From assembly GCA_046329195.1 (NCBI GenBank), contig JAXLVB010000002.1, positions 372,001 to 436,000 on the forward strand: 64,000 nucleotides of DNA, read 5' to 3'. Positions within the stretch are counted from its first letter, which is position 1. Each line of letters begins with the position of its first letter. This DNA comes from JAXLVB01 sp046329195. GTDB taxonomy: Bacteria; Bacteroidota; Bacteroidia; Cytophagales; Spirosomataceae. The translations under genes were made by a program, and so were the position numbers. The notes below the pieces were generated by a model, which ran no database searches, was not told the DNA's origin, and saw only the letters and a program-made list of their open reading frames with translations. Shown piece after piece: positions 53,407-61,005 of the stretch.

Positions 53407-54201
53407 CTACTCCACGCCTCCTGCCGAACCTGGGGCTTTCATAATGCCACGCTCCGAAGTACGGATGAAGTTGACAATTTCATCTAATTCGGGAGAGGTA
53501 GGTAATTCAATTTCGATCAGATTCAGCGAATCGGTGTTGTTCAAGCCCTTCAAGAATACATAACGGTAAATGTTCTGAATCTCAGCTATTTTCTCGTTAG
53601 AAAACTCTCTTCGGCGCAGCCCTACCGAGTTTACGCCTGCGTACGAAAGTGGCTCACGGGCTGCTTTTACAAAAGGTGGCACGTCTTTACGAACTTGAGA
53701 GCATCCGCCTATGTAAGCGTGTTTTCCAATCTTGACAAACTGTTGCACGGCAGTCATACCACCAATATTGGCATAGTCGCCCACGTAAATATGTCCAGCC
53801 AACTGCACACAGTTCGCTAAAATGACGTGGTTTCCGACAATACAATCATGCGCAATGTGCGCATAGGCCATCACTAGGCAATGACTACCAATTTCGGTGC
53901 GGTACTTGTCAATAGTACCTCTATTGATGGTTACACATTCTCGAATCGTGGTGTAGTCACCAATGATAGTAACAGTATCTTCGCCTTTAAATTTAAGGTC
54001 TTGTGGAACAGCCGAAATAACAGCGCCCGGAAAAATACGGCAATTTTTACCAATACGAGCACCTTCAAAAATGGTTACGTTGGAGCCAATCCATGTCCCT
54101 TCTCCAATCTCCACGTTTTTGTGAATGACCGAAAACGGCTCAATCACTACATTTTGGGCGATTTTTGCCTCGGGATGAACGTATGCTAAGGGTTGAATCA
54201 T
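53407..54201 (-). CDS. lpxA: UDP-N-acetylglucosamine acyltransferase
   Basis: 264 residues of left-handed beta-helix (hexapeptide repeats such as IGSNVTIFEGARIG). H118 in AHIAHDC is the catalytic base, and the C-terminal helical part follows GLRRREFS. First committed acyl transfer in lipid A synthesis, from (R)-3-hydroxyacyl-ACP to UDP-GlcNAc. Lies in a minus-strand run lpxD, lpxC-fabZ, lpxA, ABC ATPase. Confidence 0.95.
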   Translation of the reverse strand: MIQPLAYVHPEAKIAQNVVIEPFSVIHKNVEIGEGTWIGSNVTIFEGARIGKNCRIFPGAVISAVPQDLKFKGEDTVTIIGDYTTIRECVTINRGTIDKYRTEIGSHCLVMAYAHIAHDCIVGNHVILANCVQLAGHIYVGDYANIGGMTAVQQFVKIGKHAYIGGCSQVRKDVPPFVKAAREPLSYAGVNSVGLRRREFSNEKIAEIQNIYRYVFLKGLNNTDSLNLIEIELPTSPELDEIVNFIRTSERGIMKAPGSAGGVE

Positions 54202-54291
54202 ATTCTTGAGAAATAAACAGCCAACAGAATCAGGTTAAGTAATGCAAACAATTGATATTGGCTTGGTTAATGGGCCAAACCCAACGATCAC

Positions 54292-55704
54292 TTAAGCAGG
54301 ATTCATCCGGCTTTTTTTCACTAAACTAGCCGTCATGTCAGCTTCGCAAACTAATTGACCTGCTACATACGCACTTCCGTGCATTTTGGCAATACCCCGT
54401 TTGATGGGCGCCAACAGTTCACACTTAAAGATAACAGTATCGCCAGGTACTACATTTTTACGGAATCGGCAGTTTTCAATAGCTGCCAAGAATGGCCAGT
54501 AATCGGCTGGATTATCTACTAAACTCAATACTAAAATCCCACCTGTTTGGGCCATTGCTTCTACTTGCATCACACCGGGCATCACAGGGTTTTCAGGAAA
54601 ATGTCCCATGAAATAAGGCTCATTCATGGTCACATTTTTGATACCTACTACGCTAGTTTCATCAATATAGATGATTTTGTCAATCATCTGGAACGGATAG
54701 CGGTGTGGCAACAGCGCCGAAATCTGTTTGATGTCGTAAATAGGAGGCTGCTTGGGGTCGTATTGAGGAATGTTACTCTTAGAAGATTCTACCATTTGTT
54801 TTTTGATTCGCTTAGCAAATGCAACGTTGGCCGCATGGCCAGGGCGTGCAGCCAAAATTTGAGCCTTCAGAGGGCGCCCCACCAAGGCTAGGTCACCAAT
54901 TACATCCAGTAATTTGTGTCGAGCTGCTTCGTTCGGGTAGTGAAGGCTCAGGTTATTCAGAATACCTTTATCTTTTTGTACACGTACTTTGGGCTTGTGA
55001 AACACCTCTGCCAAGTGGTCAAGTTCTTCGTCGGTTACGTCGTCTCGGTCCACAATCACGATGGCATTTGACAAATCTCCACCTTTTACTAAGTTAGCCT
55101 TATGGAGTGTTTCGAGCTCCGACAAGAAGCAGAAGGTACGGCACTTAGCAATTTCCTGATGAAAAAGTTCAATATTATTGAGCGTAGCATGCTGACTACT
55201 AAGGACTTTGGTGTTGTAATCTACCATTACTGTCAGGCGGTAATCATCCAATGGCAAGGCGGCAATTTCAATGTCTTTTTCTTTGTCTCGATACGAAATA
55301 TCACCTTGGATCTCGTAATAATTTCGAGAAGCATTTTGCTCTTCCAGACCAGCACTAAGTAGCGCATCTACAAAGGTAATGGAACTTCCGTCCATGATAG
55401 GAGGCTCTGGGCCATCGAGTTGGATTAACACGTTGTCAATCTGTAGGCCAACCAGCGCAGCCAATACGTGCTCGGTAGTATGTACTTGTGCGCCGTGTTG
55501 TTCAAGGGTTGTACCTCTTGAGGTATCTACTACATTGTCCACGTCGGCATCAATGATAGGCTCGCTGGGTAAATCAATTCGTTGAAACTTATACCCGTGG
55601 TTTGGTGGAGCTGGCACAAATGTCATGGTGGCTGTTACGCCAGTGTGCAGACCTACGCCTGTAAGCGATACAGATTGCTGAATGGTTTGTTGTCGGACAT
55701 TCAT
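54292..55704 (-). CDS. lpxC: Bifunctional LpxC deacetylase / FabZ dehydratase
   Basis: 470-residue fusion typical of Bacteroidota. LpxC part (about 1-305): zinc ligands H79 (VHTTEHVLAAL), H263 and D267 (RHKLLDVIGD), base H290 (PGHAAN). FabZ part (about 325-470): PHRYPFQMID, catalytic H368 (FMGHFPENPVMPG) and E382 (VEAMAQ). The first activity commits to lipid A; the second dehydrates 3-hydroxyacyl-ACP, so the fusion balances the use of the hydroxyacyl pool. Between lpxD and lpxA in the operon. Confidence 0.96.
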   Translation of the reverse strand: MNVRQQTIQQSVSLTGVGLHTGVTATMTFVPAPPNHGYKFQRIDLPSEPIIDADVDNVVDTSRGTTLEQHGAQVHTTEHVLAALVGLQIDNVLIQLDGPEPPIMDGSSITFVDALLSAGLEEQNASRNYYEIQGDISYRDKEKDIEIAALPLDDYRLTVMVDYNTKVLSSQHATLNNIELFHQEIAKCRTFCFLSELETLHKANLVKGGDLSNAIVIVDRDDVTDEELDHLAEVFHKPKVRVQKDKGILNNLSLHYPNEAARHKLLDVIGDLALVGRPLKAQILAARPGHAANVAFAKRIKKQMVESSKSNIPQYDPKQPPIYDIKQISALLPHRYPFQMIDKIIYIDETSVVGIKNVTMNEPYFMGHFPENPVMPGVMQVEAMAQTGGILVLSLVDNPADYWPFLAAIENCRFRKNVVPGDTVIFKCELLAPIKRGIAKMHGSAYVAGQLVCEADMTASLVKKSRMNPA

Positions 55705-55724
55705 CGTTGATGTGGTACTTAACG

Positions 55725-56771
55725 CTACTCTATGGGTAGATTTAAAGTTTTTAAAATAGATTCAAGCTCGTTTACTCGTTGCATCAGCTGAGGTAATTTG
55801 CGCAAGGCTGCTTGAATGCGGAGGTTTTCGGTGTTTTCGACGGCAATGATTCCCCCCATTACCATATTTTCTTTGCGGAATGTTTTAGAAATGCCCGATT
55901 TGGCGGTGATTTTGGTACCATTAGGCACTTGGATATGCCCTACAATACCGACTTGGCCAGCAATCATGCAATTTTCGCCAATTTTGGTAGAACCCGATAT
56001 GCCTGTTTGAGCAGCAATGACGGTGTTTTTACCTATCTCTACATTGTGAGCAATCTGAATGAGGTTATCGAGCTTTACGCCTTGTCGGATAATGGTTGAG
56101 CCCATGGTGGCACAGTCAATGGTGGTATTGGCTCCAACGCTAACGTTATCTTCGATAATAACATTACCTAATTGCGGAATGGCTTTGTAGCTACCGTCGG
56201 GCTGAGGTGCAAACCCAAAGCCATCAGAGCCGATAACGGCGTTAGCTTTTAGCGTACAAAAACTACCAATAACACAGTTGTCATAAATTTTTACCCCGCT
56301 ATGAATCACCGTGTTATTACCTATGACAACGTTGTCACCAATATAAGCATGGGGATAGATCTTGACGTTCTGACCAATGGTGCAGCGATTTCCAACATAC
56401 GAAAAGGCAGCCCGATAAGCCCCGTCACCAATCACGGTATCTTTACCAAGGTAGGCAGGCTCTTCGATACCCATCTTACTAAAGGTAACGATGCGTTGAT
56501 ATTCTTCTAACAGCGTAGTGAAAGCAGAATAAGCATTATCAACTAAGATAAGCGAAGGGGTATAGGCTTGCTTGGGTTCAAAACCCCGGTCAACAATAAC
56601 GGCAGTGGCAGAGGTGGTATAGAGGAAGTGTTCGTACTTAAGGTTTGATAGAAATGAAATACAACCAGTGGTTGCTTCCTCAATTTTCGCTAATTGCTTG
56701 ACCTTGAGGGACGCATCCCCTTTGACTTCGCCACCGAGCAATTGGGCGATTTGCTTGACGGAAAACTCCAT
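55725..56771 (-). CDS. lpxD: UDP-3-O-acylglucosamine N-acyltransferase
   Basis: 348 residues: N-terminal uridine-binding domain (1-100), left-handed beta-helix (about 105-300) and a short C-terminal helix. H242 in QIAHNVEIG is the catalytic base. Adds the second hydroxyacyl chain in lipid A synthesis. 20 bases upstream of lpxC-fabZ. A TATCTTTG box occurs at 56912-56919 on the minus strand at the end of the upstream HD gene, without a well placed -33. Confidence 0.94.
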   Translation of the reverse strand: MEFSVKQIAQLLGGEVKGDASLKVKQLAKIEEATTGCISFLSNLKYEHFLYTTSATAVIVDRGFEPKQAYTPSLILVDNAYSAFTTLLEEYQRIVTFSKMGIEEPAYLGKDTVIGDGAYRAAFSYVGNRCTIGQNVKIYPHAYIGDNVVIGNNTVIHSGVKIYDNCVIGSFCTLKANAVIGSDGFGFAPQPDGSYKAIPQLGNVIIEDNVSVGANTTIDCATMGSTIIRQGVKLDNLIQIAHNVEIGKNTVIAAQTGISGSTKIGENCMIAGQVGIVGHIQVPNGTKITAKSGISKTFRKENMVMGGIIAVENTENLRIQAALRKLPQLMQRVNELESILKTLNLPIE

Positions 56772-56905
56772 GCTATACGTTAATTGGTGTCACTTGTAAA
56801 GAGGTTCGTAGCGGAACCGAGCAAATGATAGCTACGATGTGGGTTAGCATCTTAGCAAAGTCTTGTATGTTGATAGGGACAATATACAAGTATTTTGACA
56901 AATTC

Positions 56906-58138
56906 CTACCGCAAAGATATGTCTTTTGCCCAACAAACGTAGTATTTTTTGACAATCTTACTCAATGCCTTGACAGTAGGTAGGTCAGAGGCTTCGGCTA
57001 TATCTTTAATTTCGCCTGATTTGGTAAGGATATGAATCTTCTGTTTTCCAGCCATGTAAGCAGAATTGGTAGTATTACCTTCTACCAGCAAGTAACTTAA
57101 CTCTGAGCGAGATACCTGAGTACTATCTAATAAATTTCCTTTTAATTCATCTACTATGCCCCGTTCAATCCGGGTCGTAGAGAAAATAATCTTGTACAAC
57201 TTTCGCTCTAGCAATAAGCGACTTAGGGTTGATAAAATGGGGTCAGGATGCAAAGCCCACATTTTGACACAAGCCCAGATGTCATAATCGTCTAATTGGG
57301 TGAAAGCTTGTAGGTAAGTTTTATTTTTTTTGAAATCGTCGAGGCTCAGATTATTCGTCAAAAAATAGTGCAAAGCTGGAGTATCAAACACCGTTTCACC
57401 ATGCAGAGCCAAGTCTTTGGCTCGTCGCATGATTTGAATGAGCATAGTTTCGGCGCAGATAGAGGTTTTATGCAGATACACCTGCCAATACATCAGCCGC
57501 CGAGCCGTCAAGAAGTTCTCGATACTATAAATCCCTTTTTCTTCTACAACTAACTGGTTTTGGTGTACATTGAGCATCTTGATGATCCGGTCGGCACCAA
57601 TGCTCCCTTCGGCAACTCCTGTAAAAAAGCAGTCACGAGTCAAGTAATCGAGGCGGTCAATGTCTAACTGACTCGAAATAAGCTGATGAAAAAAACTCCG
57701 TTCATACTGATTAGCGAACATTCTGATGGCCAAGTCCAATGCCCCACCAAAATGGCGATTAAGCTCTTGCATCAGGAGCAACGAAATCTTTTCGTGCGGA
57801 ACATGGTCTAAAATAGTATGCTCCAGTACATGCGAAAAAGGGCCATGGCCCACATCATGCAGCAGAATAGCAATGCAAGCGGCTTCTATTTCTTGTTCTG
57901 AAATCTCGTGACCTTTGCTCTGTAGGTTTTGTAGCGCCTGCCCCATCAGATGCATCGCTCCAAGCGCATGATGAAACCGAGTGTGTAAAGCACCAGGATA
58001 AACCAGCTCTGCCATACCAAGTTGTTTGATGCGGCGTAGGCGCTGAAAGTAAGGATGCTCAATAAGATCAAACAAAAGCTCATTTGGAATCGTAATGAAA
58101 CCATAAACGGGGTCATTCAAGATTTTTCGCTTATTCAT
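56906..58138 (-). CDS. HD-domain phosphohydrolase (dNTPase-like)
   Basis: From the ATG at 58138 (MNKRKILNDPVYGFITI) about 410 residues. HD motif: RFHHALGAMHLMG, then LLHDVGHGPFSHVLEH with H94 and D95, and a later LDIDRLDYLTRD. This is the dGTPase/SAMHD1-like class that hydrolyses nucleotides. The frame runs upstream to 58231 but that part crosses a terminator hairpin and is not used; an ATG directly before 58138 is equally possible. It precedes lpxD on the same strand, 134 bases away. Confidence 0.88.
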   Translation of the reverse strand: MNKRKILNDPVYGFITIPNELLFDLIEHPYFQRLRRIKQLGMAELVYPGALHTRFHHALGAMHLMGQALQNLQSKGHEISEQEIEAACIAILLHDVGHGPFSHVLEHTILDHVPHEKISLLLMQELNRHFGGALDLAIRMFANQYERSFFHQLISSQLDIDRLDYLTRDCFFTGVAEGSIGADRIIKMLNVHQNQLVVEEKGIYSIENFLTARRLMYWQVYLHKTSICAETMLIQIMRRAKDLALHGETVFDTPALHYFLTNNLSLDDFKKNKTYLQAFTQLDDYDIWACVKMWALHPDPILSTLSRLLLERKLYKIIFSTTRIERGIVDELKGNLLDSTQVSRSELSYLLVEGNTTNSAYMAGKQKIHILTKSGEIKDIAEASDLPTVKALSKIVKKYYVCWAKDISLR

Positions 58139-58192
58139 CATCGCTTCAGTTGGTAGTTGGCGATAAAGGTAGGGGCAATTTTTCAAAAAGAA

Positions 58193-58221
58193 ACCCACAA
58201 GGTTTTCAAAACCTTGTGGGT
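58193..58221 (-). terminator. Terminator of the Spy-like gene (palindromic CAAGG hairpin)
   Basis: Arms 58193-58206 and 58208-58221 are perfect complements around one C (ACCCACAAGGTTTT / AAAACCTTGTGGGT), followed on the minus strand by TTTCTTTTTG. It shares the CRCAAGGTTT / ACCTTGYG core with the hairpins at 294 and 15202. Confidence 0.75.
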
Positions 58222-58249
58222 GACTAAACATGCAGCAGAAGCCAAGCTT

Positions 58250-58633
58250 TTATTGTTCTGATTTTTTGTCTTTTCGTTTAGTATCGAAATCGCTCTTACG
58301 CTCTTCTTGTTGTTGTGAATATTTTGTGAATTGTTCAGGGGTAAGAATTACCTTGAGGCGAGTTTCAAAACTGTCTAAAAAAGCCTTTCGGTCACGATGG
58401 ATGCCTTTTTTGTCACCAGTCTGTATTTGACTTTTCCATTCTTCTTGTTTTTTTACTTTTTCTAAGTTGAGAGGCCCTATCTGGGCCGCTTGGGCGTCGG
58501 TCAGACCTAAGTCTGTTTTCATACGTTGAGTCATTCGTTCGGCACGCTGTTCGGGAGTACCTTTTTGAGCAAATGCGTTTCCAAAAGCAAGCACTGCTAC
58601 TACCATCACGACAGCAAACAATTGTTTTTTCAT
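58250..58633 (-). CDS. Small periplasmic Spy/LTXXQ-like protein
   Basis: From the ATG at 58633 (MKKQLFAVVMVVAVLAFGNAFAQ) a signal peptide and a basic, helical mature part of about 105 residues. TEQLNLTDEQ-like unit MKTDLGLTDAQAAQIGPLN and VILTPEQFTKYSQQQEERK are reminiscent of LTXXQ/Spy chaperones. The KD- and QE-rich tail is disordered. A further ATG at 58642 would add three residues. Function presumably protein protection in the periplasm; unproven. Confidence 0.7.
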   Translation of the reverse strand: MKKQLFAVVMVVAVLAFGNAFAQKGTPEQRAERMTQRMKTDLGLTDAQAAQIGPLNLEKVKKQEEWKSQIQTGDKKGIHRDRKAFLDSFETRLKVILTPEQFTKYSQQQEERKSDFDTKRKDKKSEQ

Positions 58634-58711
58634 GGTGTTCATGTAGTTGTTTTAGTTTTCATGGGTTTAGACGAAAACTACTACCAGAAGTTTAATCTGG
58701 TAACCTTAAAA

Positions 58712-58742
58712 TTTGTTAAATTCTATCTTTTTCGTACTTTTG
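58712..58742 (+). promoter_or_regulatory. tRNA promoter
   Basis: TTTG at 58712-58715, spacer of 19 bases, then TACTTTTG at 58735-58742: a complete match to the Bacteroidota promoter, 29 bases before the tRNA. Confidence 0.8.
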
Positions 58743-58771
58743 CGGCATAAAACTTATAAAAATAAGTTTTT

Positions 58772-58845
58772 GGGCCTATAGCTCAGTTGGTTAGAGCACC
58801 TGACTCATAATCAGGTGGTCCTTGGTTCGAGCCCAAGTGGGCCCA
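58772..58845 (+). tRNA. tRNA with CAU anticodon (probably tRNA-Ile2, otherwise elongator Met)
   Basis: A 74-base cloverleaf: acceptor GGGCCTA pairs with TGGGCCC, D-arm GCTC/GAGC, anticodon stem CCTGA/TCAGG with loop CTCATAA (anticodon 58806-58808), T-arm CTTGG/CCAAG and discriminator A. CCA is not encoded. The C4-G69 and C5-G68 pairs are the acceptor determinants known for E. coli TilS, which converts CAU to the isoleucine-reading lysidine form; elongator Met in E. coli has different bases there. The choice between the two is therefore likely but not proven. Confidence 0.92.
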
Positions 58846-58850
58846 CAAAA

Positions 58851-58877
58851 AGCTACACAGTCTGTGTAGCTTTTTTT
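58851..58877. terminator. Bidirectional terminator after the tRNA
   Basis: Arms 58851-58859 and 58863-58871 (AGCTACACA / TGTGTAGCT) with a 3-base loop, A-run before and T-run after. It ends the tRNA transcript and lies 5 bases past the stop of the minus-strand hydrolase gene. Confidence 0.85.
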
Positions 58878-58881
58878 ATAT

Positions 58882-59724
58882 TCAAACAAATTCACTCAGG
58901 CTGCCCACTTGGCTTGGGCGGATGCCTCGCTCGGTCTGCTCAAGGCGGCAGCAGTCGTATTGAGGGTCATGGTCAAAGAACAAAACATACTGATTGTTGA
59001 GGGCTTCTTGTAGGAACGATTGCTTTTCTTCCATGGCAACCAACGGGCGCAGATCATACGACATTACCCATGCAATAGGCAGGTGAATGTGCGAAGGAAC
59101 AAGGTCTGCCATGAAGGCAATTTTTTGACTACTATTATTTATTATGCACAATAGCATTTTTTCGGTGTGTCCATCCAGTGATCTTATCTCTATGTTGTCA
59201 AACAAAGTAGGTTCTTTATCTACAAAATATAATTGTCCACTTTCTTGAATAGGCATGATGTTTTCTTTCAAAAACGTAGCCTTTTCTCGTGCATTGGGCT
59301 GGCTGGCCCAGTCCCAATGTGCCGAGTGGCTCCAATAGCGTGCGTGGGGGAATGTTAGTTCTAAACGGTCACGGGTCGAGTTCCACTGCACAGCCCCTCC
59401 GGCATGGTCAAAATGAAGATGCGATAAGATGACATCGGTCACGTCGGTCGGTGAAAAACCATGCGCTTGGATGGACTTTACTAATTCGCCGTCGCCATGC
59501 CGATAATAAAACCCTTGCCAGCGAGGGTCTTGCTTATGGCCCATGCCTGTGTCAATCAAAATCAAGCGGTTGCCGTCTTCAATAAGTAGGCATCGCATCA
59601 TCCAGCTACATAAGTTGTTGTCGTCAGGTTGGATTTGTTTACTCCATAGTGTTTTGGGTACTACGCCAAACATAGCCCCACCGTCAAGCTTGAACCGTCC
59701 CGCATCAATTGTATAAAGTTGCAT
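58882..59724 (-). CDS. Metallo-beta-lactamase-fold hydrolase
   Basis: From the ATG at 59724 (MQLYTIDAGRFKLDGGAMFG) 280 residues. The zinc motif HLHFDHAGG (H102, H104, D106, H107), VWSHSAHWDW-like YWSHSAHWDWASQP and LDGHTEKM (third ligand region) are intact. Homologues include lactone hydrolases and other MBL enzymes; the substrate is unknown. A longer start at 59772 exists, but the domain begins here. Single gene ending at the tRNA terminator. Confidence 0.88.
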   Translation of the reverse strand: MQLYTIDAGRFKLDGGAMFGVVPKTLWSKQIQPDDNNLCSWMMRCLLIEDGNRLILIDTGMGHKQDPRWQGFYYRHGDGELVKSIQAHGFSPTDVTDVILSHLHFDHAGGAVQWNSTRDRLELTFPHARYWSHSAHWDWASQPNAREKATFLKENIMPIQESGQLYFVDKEPTLFDNIEIRSLDGHTEKMLLCIINNSSQKIAFMADLVPSHIHLPIAWVMSYDLRPLVAMEEKQSFLQEALNNQYVLFFDHDPQYDCCRLEQTERGIRPSQVGSLSEFV

Positions 59725-60024
59725 AGTGTCTTTGAAATGCAGCATAGATAACAGAATAAGCTCTGCAAACAAACTGCACCGTGTTTTGTTGTTGGTAAGT
59801 AGTTTAATCGTAAGTCGAAGTTGAGCAAGATTCAGTTATCTTGCAAGAAGTATCTATTACAAAATAGATGATAGTGATAATGATAAAAGTCATAAAGACT
59901 TGTAATGCTTTGATAATCAGGTTTGACTGGAGGTAATAGTAGCAGTGAATGGAAATAAGATTTCAGAAAATACCTAAAGGCGCCTTGATAGTGTACTAAT
60001 AAAAACGAAAAACCAGTATCAAAC
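59725..60024. other. Divergent intergenic region, no gene seen
   Basis: About 300 A/T-rich bases between the hydrolase and the patatin-like gene. No supported reading frame, hairpin or consensus promoter was found. Confidence 0.4.
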
Positions 60025-60795
60025 ATGGAAATTGGCTTAGTTTTGTCTGGTGGAGGAGCCAGAGGTATTGCCCATTTGGGTGTAATTAAGGCATTGTCCG
60101 AAAAAGGTATTTACCCTAACAAAATTACAGGTACCAGTGCGGGCTCCTTGGTAGGTGTCATGATTGCATCGGGGTATGAGCCCGAAGCAGTCTTAGATAC
60201 CGTCATTGCTACTCGTTTCTGGCGACTGTTTCGTCCAGCATTGAGTAGAATGGGCGTATTCAAAATCGAAAAAGCGCTGGATACCTATTTAAAGTTATTA
60301 CCCAATCCAACTTTTGAAGCCTTAAAAATCCCGCTGGTGGTAGCGGCTACCGATATTCTTGAGGGAAATATTGTGTATTTTGACAAAGGAGATGTGATAA
60401 AGCCGGTGCTGGCTTCGTGTTGCCTACCAGGGATTTTTGAGCCGATTCTTTATCAGAACCGATTGCTGGTGGATGGAGGAGTACTCAACAACTTGCCAGT
60501 AGAACCTATTGTCGGAGAGTGTGACTTTTTGATAGGGGTGCACGTAAATCCACAAGGTGTCAAGCAGGCTGTTAAATCGGTGAAGGATGTCCTACAACGT
60601 AGTTTGTTCTTGTCAGTCAATAACCATACTAGTCAAAAAAAGACCCAATTTGATTTGTTTATTGAACCTCCCGAGCTTAAAGATTATGATGTCTTTGATG
60701 TGAAAAAAGCACGAGAGATTTATCGGATTGGGTACAAATACACCAAAGAAACACTTGCACTTCTATCGAATCACCTAATCAATGAATTACGCTAG
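60025..60795 (+). CDS. Patatin-like phospholipase
   Basis: 256 residues. Oxyanion loop SGGGARGIAHLGVIKAL, nucleophile S38 in GTSAG and the catalytic Asp D150 in LLVDGGVLNNLP form the Ser-Asp dyad of patatins. Hydrolyses acyl esters of membrane lipids. No signal peptide, so cytoplasmic. No terminator hairpin follows; 210 bases separate it from the SusC gene. Confidence 0.92.
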   Translation: MEIGLVLSGGGARGIAHLGVIKALSEKGIYPNKITGTSAGSLVGVMIASGYEPEAVLDTVIATRFWRLFRPALSRMGVFKIEKALDTYLKLLPNPTFEALKIPLVVAATDILEGNIVYFDKGDVIKPVLASCCLPGIFEPILYQNRLLVDGGVLNNLPVEPIVGECDFLIGVHVNPQGVKQAVKSVKDVLQRSLFLSVNNHTSQKKTQFDLFIEPPELKDYDVFDVKKAREIYRIGYKYTKETLALLSNHLINELR

Positions 60796-61005
60796 TAAAA
60801 AAGGCAAAATAATATTTGGTGCAATAAAATTATAATTGACTTTAAGCAAGAATTTATTGTCTAAATGGGCTAAAAACGAAAAAAAAAACGACAAAGTGAG
60901 GGTTTTGGATGACAAACGAAGGGGGAGTGTTTGTGATTGTGAAATAAAAGCTCTATTTTGGCAAAAGTTTTTTTAAACTATTCCTTAACCAAAACTTCAT
61001 TATAC

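Noticed and set aside
56912..56919. TATCTTTG box as an lpxD promoter
   Set aside because: Lies at the very end of the HD gene with no -33 match; the operon may instead continue from the HD gene.
58139..58231. N-terminal extension of the HD protein
   Set aside because: The extension runs through a perfect terminator hairpin (58193-58221); the family starts at the MNKRK methionine.
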